From the NCBI GenBank assembly GCA_964452045.1, contig CAYVKM010000033.1, positions 1 to 35,457 of the forward strand: a stretch of DNA of 35,457 bases, read 5' to 3'. Shown here in pieces: positions 8,974 to 17,387 of this stretch. The position numbers were made by a program, and so were the translations under genes. Source of the DNA: CAYVKM01 sp964452045. Lineage in GTDB: Bacteria; Calditrichota; Calditrichia; RBG-13-44-9. Within the stretch, counting starts at the first letter, position 1. Every line of letters begins with the position of its first letter. Below the pieces are notes generated by a model. That model saw only the letters and a list, made by a program, of their open reading frames with translations, was not told where the DNA came from and did no database searches.

Positions 8974-9609
8974 TCAATAACCCCAGTTTATTAGCTTTTC
9001 CATTGACAAAACTGAATTTTCACCTTTGGATATCAGTTGTTCGATCTGTCGGGCGAGAATATCAGTTTCAATATTTATATTCTGTCCTGTTTTTTTTAGA
9101 TTGAGTGTGGTCTGATTAAAGGTGTAGGGAATAACACTGATGCCTATATTATTTTTTTCAATATTGGCGATAGTCAGACTGATGCCATCAATGGCAATGG
9201 AACCTTCCGGAGCACAGTATTTTATTAAATTTTCCGGAATAGTAATCTCAAAATAATAATTGTCACTTCGTTTGATAATTTTTGATATGGTACCAATTCC
9301 GTTAATATGACCCTGGACAAAATGTCCACCTAGTCTGGAATCCAATCTCAGGGATCTTTCCAAATTTACTTTTCTTCCGGGTTGGAACTCTCCAATGGTT
9401 GTCTTGGTCAGCGTTTCTCCGACAGCCTGGATGGTAAATTCTTTATTTGCAATTTTAACTAAGGTCTGACAGACGCCATCGATGTTTATTGAATCCGACA
9501 CATTCAAGTCTTCCAGGATTTTATCCGACCGAATTTTCATCTCAATCTGGTCGGTTAAATTGCGTACTGTAGTTATCTCACCAATTTCTTCGATTATTCC
9601 GGTAAACAA
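8974..9609 (-). CDS. ribE: Riboflavin synthase, alpha chain
   Basis: Riboflavin synthase dismutates two lumazines into riboflavin and the pyrimidine substrate of RibH. The 211 residues form two lumazine-binding barrels (about 1-95 and 96-190). The N-terminus is M-F-T-G-I-I-E-E, and each barrel shows the S-I-x-I-D-G-x-x-x-T core; G-H-F-V-Q-G-H-I-N-G opens the second. The start is TTG at 9609, preceded by AGGTAG 8 bases away, and it lies 5 bases after the ribD stop, implying tight translational coupling. Confidence 0.96.
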   Translation of the reverse strand: MFTGIIEEIGEITTVRNLTDQIEMKIRSDKILEDLNVSDSINIDGVCQTLVKIANKEFTIQAVGETLTKTTIGEFQPGRKVNLERSLRLDSRLGGHFVQGHINGIGTISKIIKRSDNYYFEITIPENLIKYCAPEGSIAIDGISLTIANIEKNNIGISVIPYTFNQTTLNLKKTGQNINIETDILARQIEQLISKGENSVLSMEKLINWGY

Positions 9610-9614
9610 CTTAT

Positions 9615-10739
9615 CTACCTCTTGCTAAATTTAAAAAGTGAATCGTAATCCCGGTAACCTTCCACCAGTGCCTGCTGATCGATTATTTTAAATGTTACAT
9701 GATCCAGTTTAAACGCTTCGGCCAGGGTGTTAATTCCAAGCTCACCGATGCTCTGGATTCCATTGCCCAACAACAGCGGTGCTATGAAAAAGGATATTTT
9801 ATCAAATAGCTTCTCTTTAACAAAACTGGTAAAAACTTCACCGCCACCCTCAACCAGAACTGAGGAAATTTTAAGCTCCCCCAGTCGCATCAAGACCTCT
9901 CGAAGATCGAGGTTGCCCTTCCCGTTTGCACCGACCTGAAATATCTCGATATTTTTCTGATTATATTTTACTTTTTGCTGGAGACTAATTTGATGACCAG
10001 TAAAAATAATAGTAGAATTCTGGTTCGAATCCGATAATATTTTTGCTCCAGGTGGTGTATTAAGATCGTTGTCTAATATAATTCGTTTTGGATTTTTTCC
10101 CGGGACGAGTCTGACCGTCAGCGAAGGGTCGTCTGCGATTACTGTTTTTACACCCACCAGCACAGCATCGTATTCTGCCCTCAATTCATGTACCATTTTA
10201 ATGGCAGATTGACTGGTGATCCATTGGGATTTCCCCTTGGAAGTTGCAATTCTTCCGTCCAAAGATTGAGCTATTTTAAGGTGAACAAAAGGAATTCCGG
10301 TTTGAATATATTTGAAATATTTTTCATTGAGCTTGTGAGCCTCCTCAGTCAGCAAGCCAACTTCTACTCTGATACCTGCATTTCTTAAAATTTCTATCCC
10401 TTTGCCGTTGACATAAGGATTCGGATCTATGGAAGAAATGACAACTTTCCCGATTTTTTCCCTGATTATTCTGTCGGTACAAGGCGGCGTTTTTTTATTA
10501 GGAATGTCAGGAGAGCAGGGTTCAAGATTTGTATAAAGTGTACTACCTGCTACAGCTTTTTTCGCATTCTCGATAGCAGAAATTTCAGCATGTTTTCCTC
10601 CGAATTCCTTGTGGAAACCTTTTCCGATAATTTCGCCATCTTTTATAATAATGCAGCCAACCATTGGGTTTGGTGCAGTTAATCCGCTTCCCTGGTGCGC
10701 AAGTTTGAGCACCTTTCTCATTAATTCGTGGTCATTCAT
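9615..10739 (-). CDS. ribD: Bifunctional diaminohydroxyphosphoribosylaminopyrimidine deaminase / reductase
   Basis: RibD carries out deamination and then reduction of the ribosyl side chain of the pyrimidine intermediate. The 374-residue protein has the zinc deaminase domain at the N-terminus (His50 and Glu52 in H-A-E; Cys75 and Cys87) and an NADPH reductase domain from about residue 146, with S-L-D-G-R-I-A and V-E-G-G-G motifs. The two zinc Cys are 12 residues apart instead of the usual 9, because of a three-residue insertion in the loop before P-P-C. It is the first gene of the rib operon and sits 35 bases downstream of the terminator that follows the FMN riboswitch. Confidence 0.96.
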   Translation of the reverse strand: MNDHELMRKVLKLAHQGSGLTAPNPMVGCIIIKDGEIIGKGFHKEFGGKHAEISAIENAKKAVAGSTLYTNLEPCSPDIPNKKTPPCTDRIIREKIGKVVISSIDPNPYVNGKGIEILRNAGIRVEVGLLTEEAHKLNEKYFKYIQTGIPFVHLKIAQSLDGRIATSKGKSQWITSQSAIKMVHELRAEYDAVLVGVKTVIADDPSLTVRLVPGKNPKRIILDNDLNTPPGAKILSDSNQNSTIIFTGHQISLQQKVKYNQKNIEIFQVGANGKGNLDLREVLMRLGELKISSVLVEGGGEVFTSFVKEKLFDKISFFIAPLLLGNGIQSIGELGINTLAEAFKLDHVTFKIIDQQALVEGYRDYDSLFKFSKR

Positions 10740-10773
10740 GTGCGTTGTTAAATTCCTGTTTATCTCCTGAAAT

Positions 10774-10799
10774 AAAAAAACCCTGAATTTTCTTCAGGG
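10774..10799 (-). terminator. Intrinsic terminator of the FMN riboswitch expression platform
   Basis: On the minus strand a perfect 7-bp stem (CCCTGAA / TTCAGGG, positions 10793-10799 and 10781-10787) with a 5-base loop is followed at once by seven T residues (10780-10774). It lies between the riboswitch aptamer and ribD, where a transcription attenuator belongs. Binding of FMN would be expected to favour termination and so lower rib expression. The competing antiterminator pairing was not worked out. Confidence 0.88.
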
Positions 10800-10835
10800 C
10801 ACTATAAGCGATTAATATTCATAAATAATCCTGTT

Positions 10836-10968
10836 GATCTTCTCCCATCCGGACTATACCGTCGGCACCGGAATTTCACCGGTTCTGTCCTCAAATTAGA
10901 AGGACTCGTGGGCTTTAACCACCGGTAAGGAATTTCCCTACTGAAGGGATCACCTAGCCCCGAAGATC
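10836..10968 (-). promoter_or_regulatory. FMN riboswitch (RFN element)
   Basis: The minus strand reads through the conserved RFN landmarks in order. These are a closing P1 stem (GATCTTC at 10968-10962 pairing with its complement at 10842-10836), the C-G-G-G-G-C-x-x-G-G-T-G block, A-C-C-G-G-T-G-G with A-A-A-G-C-C-C-A-C-G-A, the A-C-C-G-G-T-G-A-A-A-T-T-C-C-G-G-T arm, and the G-A-C-G-G-T-A-x-A-G-T-C-C-G-G-A-T-G-G-G-A-G-A block. The length of 133 bases is normal. It binds flavin mononucleotide and controls the downstream ribD-ribE-ribBA-ribH operon through the terminator that follows. Confidence 0.97.
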
Positions 10969-10974
10969 GGTTCA

Positions 10975-11004
10975 AATTTAGTTTATTATTAAATAAGTTG
11001 TCAA
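10975..11004 (-). promoter_or_regulatory. Predicted promoter of the riboflavin operon
   Basis: A perfect TTGACA -35 box (11004-10999) is followed after 18 bases by TAAATT (10980-10975), a 4/6 match to the -10 consensus. A start about seven bases further would be near 10968, exactly where the riboswitch P1 stem begins, which supports the call. The rest of the 11005-11090 spacer shows nothing I can name. Confidence 0.6.
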
Positions 11005-11090
11005 GCCGTTTTGAAATTTAGGATACTGCATTTTGGGTTCCATTACTAAAATTTAATTCAATTGATTTCGAGAATAAAGCCAAGCGAGCC

Positions 11091-11336
11091 TTATTCTTTT
11101 TTCATATATTCAATGTCACTGATTAACTTTTCGGCGACTCCTTTTTTCTCGTGAGGTTCTAAAATGTTCAGGGTAAAAACATCTTCTTCACCTGTTGAAA
11201 GATTTGCCCGGTGAATTGGTATTCCCCGGTAAATGGTTGGGTCTTTCTTAAATTTTATGATATAGGCTTCGCCCTTAAAGGCATTCTGGGATAATTCTTC
11301 AAAAAAACTTTTTATGTTCTGATCCGCACCGGCCAT
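11091..11336 (-). CDS. Small uncharacterised protein, paralog A of a tandem pair
   Basis: An 81-residue protein with no signal peptide, membrane segment or Cys pair. An AGGAG motif lies 6 bases before the ATG and a candidate promoter lies upstream, so it is very likely a real gene. It clearly shares ancestry with the gene at 11647-11895: both start M-x-G-A-D, share I-K-F-K-x-D-P-T-x-Y-x-G-I in the middle, I-L-E-P-H near residue 60, and K-x-I-S-D-I towards the end. The alternating hydrophobic pattern of residues 21-62 suggests a small beta-barrel (SH3/Sm-like) fold, which is only a guess. Function unknown. Confidence 0.75.
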   Translation of the reverse strand: MAGADQNIKSFFEELSQNAFKGEAYIIKFKKDPTIYRGIPIHRANLSTGEEDVFTLNILEPHEKKGVAEKLISDIEYMKKE

Positions 11337-11646
11337 AAACCACTCCTCTTTTATTTGATGATAGGTGAATTTTATGAAGTTTTAATGAATCTGTCCGGAA
11401 ATACGACATGTTTACCAAAATCTTAATTTACTCATTTTAATTAAAAACGTTTCTTGAAACACCTGTTACCGGATTAAGATAAGAAAGAAATTTAGGAATC
11501 GAAAAAAATAATCAGTAAATATTATTTGTTCATTTACTTTTATGGAATCGAGAGGTTTTTGAAGGGGAGATATAGTGAAATCTTTTGATCTTTCGAAAAT
11601 TTTTAAACGTAGAATTTAATATAGTGACAAGTTACAGCAGTGGATA
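11337..11646. other. Intergenic stretch between the two small paralogs
   Basis: About 310 very AT-rich bases without an open frame of useful length. Its left end holds the ribosome binding site and candidate promoter of the gene at 11091-11336. The remainder contains no hairpin with a T tract, RNA gene or repeat that I can recognise. Confidence 0.6.
11358..11385 (-). promoter_or_regulatory. Candidate promoter of small paralog A, conserved with paralog B
   Basis: On the minus strand TTAAAA (11385-11380), a 16-base spacer and TATCAT (11363-11358) precede the gene by 21 bases. Across the -35 region, 17 of 19 bases (11371-11389) match the region upstream of the second paralog (11938-11956), while the sequence between it and the start codon has diverged. 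That pattern suggests a conserved regulatory or promoter site. Confidence 0.45.
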
Positions 11647-11895
11647 TTAGTTGTTATTTCGTTCCAAAAAAACAATATCAGAAATCTGCTTATCAGTTAT
11701 TGCCTTATTGTGATGTGGTTCCAGAATCTTTAATAAAAAAGCATCATCTTCCAGAGAATTATTCTTGGGGTAACCAAAAATACCGATGTACAATGTGGGA
11801 TCATCCTTAAATTTGATAAAATAAGTTTCACTCCGGTAAAACTTTTGTACCATCTCCTTATAATCACTTTTGCTATGATGATCAGCTCCCTTCAT
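11647..11895 (-). CDS. Small uncharacterised protein, paralog B of a tandem pair
   Basis: An 82-residue protein preceded by a strong AGGAGG motif 4 bases before its ATG. It aligns along its whole length with the product of 11091-11336 with a single one-residue gap, sharing the M-x-G-A-D start, the I-K-F-K-x-D-P-T-x-Y-x-G-I core, D-x-F-x-L-x-I-L-E-P-H and K-x-I-S-D-I. Divergence is spread through the protein, so the duplication is not recent and both copies appear to have been kept by selection. There are no catalytic-looking motifs. No function can be assigned. Confidence 0.75.
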   Translation of the reverse strand: MKGADHHSKSDYKEMVQKFYRSETYFIKFKDDPTLYIGIFGYPKNNSLEDDAFLLKILEPHHNKAITDKQISDIVFLERNNN

Positions 11896-11924
11896 ATGCC
11901 CTCCTAAATTTTTATGTCAAATTT

Positions 11925-11952
11925 ATTTTAGAAGTGCTTTATGAAGTTTTGG
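11925..11952 (-). promoter_or_regulatory. Candidate promoter of small paralog B
   Basis: On the minus strand CCAAAA (11952-11947), a 16-base spacer and TAAAAT (11930-11925) precede the start codon by 29 bases. The -35 region is nearly identical to that of the other paralog with the same spacing to a -10-like hexamer. The -35 hexamer is a poor sigma70 match, so an alternative sigma factor or activator site is possible. Confidence 0.42.
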
Positions 11953-11958
11953 TGAAAA

Positions 11959-12381
11959 TTAGATGAATTTTTGAGTCAGAATAAATATCTCAAAGTTGAA
12001 AATCTTTGCTAGGTAAGGAAAAGGGCTTCCGTAGATATTTAAAATTTTAAAGTCGTCCTTTATCTGGTTTAAAAATGAACGGTAGTCAAAACCCATGTGG
12101 CGATAAATGTAGGGTAAATTATCAGAAAAAATACTCTCCGGTCGCAAATTTGGCGGATAGCCTAAAGTTGCCTTTAAAACGTTTACCGGGGTTGCGTCAA
12201 CATCGCCATATCTGCGGGTCATTCGGAATATTCCCTTGAAAAATGCGGCAAAGTAAATTTCATTTGGGATACCAAATAAAATCTTTGTCGAATTTGAACT
12301 CACTTCCAGAAGTTGATTTAAAGCTAGTTCCGTCTGTTTCTGGGGAAGATGTTCCATGACCTCCAGGCAGAAAATGAAGTC
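11959..12381 (-). CDS. Class I SAM-dependent methyltransferase, C-terminal part (broken by assembly gap)
   Basis: The visible 140 C-terminal residues begin D-F-I-F-C-L-E-V-M-E-H-L-P, the post-II strand and helix typical of Methyltransf_11 proteins. The G-I-P-N-E turn and a C-terminal beta-strand pair (F-E-I-F-I-L-T) follow. The SAM-binding motif I (G-x-G-x-G) must lie in or beyond the N gap. The two residues on the far side that are in frame across 100 Ns are meaningless because the gap length is nominal. The substrate is unknown; tall aromatic-rich inserts after motif IV are common in methyltransferases near polysaccharide genes. It stops just before the paralog B promoter. Confidence 0.72.
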   Translation of the reverse strand, partial: DFIFCLEVMEHLPQKQTELALNQLLEVSSNSTKILFGIPNEIYFAAFFKGIFRMTRRYGDVDATPVNVLKATLGYPPNLRPESIFSDNLPYIYRHMGFDYRSFLNQIKDDFKILNIYGSPFPYLAKIFNFEIFILTQKFI

Positions 12382-12481
12382 NNNNNNNNNNNNNNNNNNN
12401 NNNNNNNNNNNNNNNNNNNNNNNNNNNNNNNNNNNNNNNNNNNNNNNNNNNNNNNNNNNNNNNNNNNNNNNNNNNNNNNNN
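12382..12481. other. Assembly gap of 100 Ns
   Basis: Exactly 100 unknown bases interrupt the methyltransferase gene. A round 100 is the usual placeholder for a scaffold join of unknown size, so distance, reading frame and even gene content across it are not reliable. Confidence 0.99.
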
Positions 12482-12699
12482 GAATGCAAATGAATAAATC
12501 TCTAAATGGCTGGACAAATTCCCTTGATTTTTAGATAATCACCCACATTTATGCAGAGTTATTAACTTGGTTCGATCCTAAAAATAATATAGAAAAGACT
12601 GTAATTAATTTGGAACTTTTCCTAAATTTTAACAAAGTAACATCAGTGATATTTAGAATCTGGATTTACGATAAAGATTATTTTCCAGGAGACTGTTAG

Positions 12700-14157
<1,458 letters not shown>

Positions 14158-14351
14158 TTATTGATTATCAAAGTGATGTGAATTTCGTCGATTGTGTGTC
14201 GAAAAACCCTCAAATTAAGAATTTTCTTTGGTACTTTTGTTTTCTCCTAAAATGTTTAGGGTATTATATTTCTTATGTTTGAAACGTTTAAATGCTGTGG
14301 CTAACTATCCGGCATAATAATTGTAAAAAAGTAGTTTGTGAAACGGCGTAG

Positions 14352-14417
14352 AGAGCGTTGCATTTTTAATTGGTGCATACCAAGCCTCCCGTAAAGGTAA
14401 AATGCAACGCTCTTTTT
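14352..14417 (+). promoter_or_regulatory. Structured leader / terminator-like hairpin before the HDOD-GGDEF gene
   Basis: A perfect 15-bp stem (14352-14366 with 14399-14413) encloses 32 bases and is followed by a T-rich run (14413-14417). Inside lies a second perfect stem-loop, TTGGT-GCAT-ACCAA (14370-14383), and a short CCT/AGG pairing (14386-14388 with 14395-14397), so the whole can fold as a three-way junction. It ends 22 bases before the start codon. It may be an intrinsic terminator for cysS read-through, an attenuator, or an unclassified cis-regulatory RNA. It does not match the class I c-di-GMP riboswitch consensus that I can recall. The rest of 14158-14351 shows nothing clear. Confidence 0.65.
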
Positions 14418-14439
14418 ATATCAGGGAGTGTTAAATCTT

Positions 14440-15963
14440 ATGGACGAGAACCAAGCTTTTCTTAATCTTAAAAATTCAGAACATTTTCCTCCAATAAATG
14501 ACCCTATCAGGGAATTAGTAAATTACACTTATCTAGAGAATAAAGACAGGATTCTGAACAAACTGACTTATGAGATTTTGCAGAAAGAGTCTGATCGTCT
14601 TGCAAATATTTTTCAAGCCGAGCCATTCCATAAAAAGGAGGAATTCTCTTCTTTAGAAGTTCTATTGAAATCCGTTGGTCCAAAATGGTTATTGAACCTT
14701 TTATTGATAATCTATTCATCGGATTTAAGGCAGGTTGGGGTAGAGGATAGCATCAATTTCCAAAACTGGCGGCGAGAAAATTTTATTGCCTGTTTTTGTG
14801 CTTACCAACTTTGTCAGGAATATGGCATATCTCAACCGGAAGATTTATTCCTCTTGACCTATTTTAGTGAGATTTCGCTTTTGGTAATCTCCCGATCCCA
14901 ACCTGATGCATTTAGTAAGATTTATAAAAAGTATGAATCGGCCCTCATAGAGCGATTTAAATCGCCTGACGATTTACTGGATTTGGTAAATGAATATAAT
15001 CTCTGGTTTTTAAATAATTGGGGTATCCCTGAAAAATCCTTAGCAATCTTACACCCGGATAAATCCCGCAGTAGTTCAAAAACGACTTCTCTGAATATTA
15101 ATCAAAAAATAATCCTCTTTTCCCGGATTACAGCTAAGTATATGCTAAGGCAGGAAAAATTTATCAAATATCATCAATTTGAGTCTTTGTACAAAAGCTG
15201 TTTTGGCAAGAGTTCTAATGATTTTCAAATATTATTGGTGGAGCTGATCCGTGTTATTAATAAGCAGGGGGTATTTTTTGAATATAAGGAGGTAGCAGAA
15301 CTTCGTATTTTTGGCGTTTTGAAGGAACATATCGACATTTTGAACAAAGATTTATTTAGCTATGAGGATTTGGCAAATGAGGTCATCAAAGCAAATAAAT
15401 TTATCAGCAAGCAAAAGAAGGAAATAAGATTATTAAGGGATCGCATTGAAAATAGTCAGGTAAGAGATGCCATTACCGGATTATTTAATCACACTTATCT
15501 GCAGGAATTTTTACAACAAAAGATTCGCGAAGCGGTAAGGTACGAATATCCGCTTACCCTTATTTTGTTTGATGTGGATGATTTTCAAAACTTCAATAAA
15601 TCGCAGGGCTATGCTGCCGGAAATGAAATTCTCCGGCAACTGGCAACACTAATCAAGAGCAATTTAAGACAATCCGACGTTCTTGCCCGTTACGGAAATG
15701 ATGAGTTTGCGGTTGTTCTACCGTATACCGGACTTCCACATTCTAAAACGGTTGCGGAAAAAATTACCGGGCTGGTAAAATCGAAAAAATTTGAAGATCG
15801 TATCAACGAGAAATTACATAGTATAACCATCAGTATGGGATATACCAGCGTTGTACCGGATAAAACCTTTGTAGAGAAAGACAGGTTGCTCAGGCTCGCC
15901 CTCATGGCTTTGGATAAAGCTAAAAATAATGGGGGAAATCATATTAATCTGGCTCAAGTCTGA
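14440..15963 (+). CDS. HDOD-GGDEF signalling protein with degenerate GNDEF site
   Basis: From the ATG at 14440 (GGGAG about 11 bases upstream) the protein has 507 residues; a GTG at 14428 overlaps that motif and is less likely. Residues about 15-220 look like an HDOD domain: a P-P-I-N-D-P-I opening, a helical core, and L-K-S-V-G-P-K-W-L-L near residue 80. A helical linker precedes a C-terminal GGDEF domain from about 335. The signature is GNDEF (419-423) instead of GGDEF/GGEEF, and the usual Gly-Asp after Ala-Ala reads Gly-Asn. The inhibitory R-x-x-D site (410-413) is kept. It may be a weak diguanylate cyclase or a c-di-GMP receptor. No signal peptide or membrane segment is seen. It converges on mpl with 2 bases between stops. 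Confidence 0.85.
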   Translation: MDENQAFLNLKNSEHFPPINDPIRELVNYTYLENKDRILNKLTYEILQKESDRLANIFQAEPFHKKEEFSSLEVLLKSVGPKWLLNLLLIIYSSDLRQVGVEDSINFQNWRRENFIACFCAYQLCQEYGISQPEDLFLLTYFSEISLLVISRSQPDAFSKIYKKYESALIERFKSPDDLLDLVNEYNLWFLNNWGIPEKSLAILHPDKSRSSSKTTSLNINQKIILFSRITAKYMLRQEKFIKYHQFESLYKSCFGKSSNDFQILLVELIRVINKQGVFFEYKEVAELRIFGVLKEHIDILNKDLFSYEDLANEVIKANKFISKQKKEIRLLRDRIENSQVRDAITGLFNHTYLQEFLQQKIREAVRYEYPLTLILFDVDDFQNFNKSQGYAAGNEILRQLATLIKSNLRQSDVLARYGNDEFAVVLPYTGLPHSKTVAEKITGLVKSKKFEDRINEKLHSITISMGYTSVVPDKTFVEKDRLLRLALMALDKAKNNGGNHINLAQV

Positions 15964-15965
15964 TT

Positions 15966-17372
15966 TTACTGAGTAGCTGTAGATTTTTGAATTTTATTTT
16001 TTAGTATCTCGTATTGTCCCCCCAGATTTCCATTGGTCATCAGCACCGCTATTTTAGATTTATCAAGAACCTTTTTTATTCTGGGGAAAATCTCCTGGTA
16101 GTTTTCCTCGAGATAAACAATTCTGCCACCTTTTTTTAGGTCATCGGCTAATTTTGTAAGAGCTAAACGGTTTTCGACGGGGATTTTATCGGCTCTGTGG
16201 ACAGGAGTTAAGATAATAATTTCAGCGTGCGAAAGCGCGTCGGCCAGTTCTGTTTGAAAAATGTTCTTGATGGTGGTATTGGTCCGGGGTTCAAATATTG
16301 CCGCAATGGCTTTATCCGGATGCTTTTTGCGCAGGGCTTTTAATGTTTCCTTTATTGCCGTAGGATGATGAGCAAAATCATCATAGAAATTAGCGCCGTT
16401 TAATTGTCCCCAATATTCCAGTCTCCTTTTCACACCCTGAAATCCTCTCAATCCATTTTGAATATCATCTGGATTAAGACCGATAAATGTAGCTGCAGCA
16501 ATCACGGCCAGGGAATTATAAACCTGGTATTCTCCCATCATAGGAATGATGAATTCATAAAATATTTTTGAATCTCTAATGACTCTAAAACTTGTCCGGT
16601 CGTTCTCAGTATTTAATAATTCGAAGGACCAGTTATTCGTCTGTGCCTTGCCAAAATACCATACGCGGGTAAAAGATTTCTCCAAAACCTCTCTTACATT
16701 CTTATCATCCCCATTGGCAATTATCAAACCGTTTTCCGGAACGATTCGTACCAGTTTTTTAAACTCATTTTTTATCTGATCAATATTGTCATAAATATCC
16801 GAATGATCAAATTCAATATTATTAATGATCAGTATGTGTGGAAAATAGTGGAGAAATTTAGGCCGTTTATCGAAAAAAGCCGTATCGTACTCGTCACCTT
16901 CAATGACAAAATAGTCGCCTTTTCCAAAGCGGGATGAAGATCCGAAGTTTTTTAGAATTCCGCCCACCAGGAAGGAAGGAGCTAAAGCTGCAGCTTCCAA
17001 GATCCAGCTCATTAATCCGGTGGTGGTTGTTTTTCCGTGTGTGCCGGTAATAACAATACTCTTTTGCTCCTTTAAAAATTCCTGATAAATGAGCTGAGGC
17101 AGGGAGGTAAAAGGTAATCTGCGATTGAGAATTTCTTCTACTTCTTTGTTTCCCCGGGAAAGGGCATTTCCAATGATTACCTGGTCAAAATATTCGTTCA
17201 GATGTTCAGGTGTGTACCCCTTGTAAACCTTTATTTGATTTTCAGAAAGCAGGTCACTCATGGGAGGATAAAGATTCTGATCGGTTCCCCAGACATCATG
17301 GCCTTTTTGCTTCAACAGTACTGCCATCGAGGCCATGGCCGTACCGCCTATTCCCAGGAAGTAATATTTCAA
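15966..17372 (-). CDS. mpl: UDP-N-acetylmuramate:L-alanyl-gamma-D-glutamyl-meso-diaminopimelate ligase (Mpl)
   Basis: Mpl reattaches recycled tripeptide to UDP-MurNAc, bypassing MurC-MurD-MurE. The 468-residue Mur ligase has an N-terminal Rossmann domain (G-I-G-G-T-A-M), the ATP loop GTHGKTTT at 110-117, and the C-terminal domain with R-R-L-E. The stretch E-G-D-E-Y-D-T-A-F-F-D-K-R-P-K-F and the following I-E-F-D-H are diagnostic of Mpl rather than MurC. The start is TTG at 17372 with no good ribosome binding site; it follows trmJ after 15 bases, so coupling is likely. It implies meso-diaminopimelate peptidoglycan and muropeptide recycling. Confidence 0.92.
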   Translation of the reverse strand: MKYYFLGIGGTAMASMAVLLKQKGHDVWGTDQNLYPPMSDLLSENQIKVYKGYTPEHLNEYFDQVIIGNALSRGNKEVEEILNRRLPFTSLPQLIYQEFLKEQKSIVITGTHGKTTTTGLMSWILEAAALAPSFLVGGILKNFGSSSRFGKGDYFVIEGDEYDTAFFDKRPKFLHYFPHILIINNIEFDHSDIYDNIDQIKNEFKKLVRIVPENGLIIANGDDKNVREVLEKSFTRVWYFGKAQTNNWSFELLNTENDRTSFRVIRDSKIFYEFIIPMMGEYQVYNSLAVIAAATFIGLNPDDIQNGLRGFQGVKRRLEYWGQLNGANFYDDFAHHPTAIKETLKALRKKHPDKAIAAIFEPRTNTTIKNIFQTELADALSHAEIIILTPVHRADKIPVENRLALTKLADDLKKGGRIVYLEENYQEIFPRIKKVLDKSKIAVLMTNGNLGGQYEILKNKIQKSTATQ

Positions 17373-17387
17373 AATTCAAATCCGTGT

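Noticed and set aside
11959..12489. Methyltransferase frame drawn straight through the Ns to an ATG at 12489
   Set aside because: The gap is a placeholder, so frame continuity across it and the two residues on the far side have no meaning; the gene is reported as partial only.
12349..12534. Plus-strand frame spanning the N gap
   Set aside because: Only about 16 codons right of the gap are real sequence; they may be an antisense frame of the methyltransferase.
14158..14350. Searched for a c-di-GMP riboswitch upstream of the structured hairpin
   Set aside because: The conserved blocks of class I and class II aptamers are not there; only weak promoter-like hexamers are seen.
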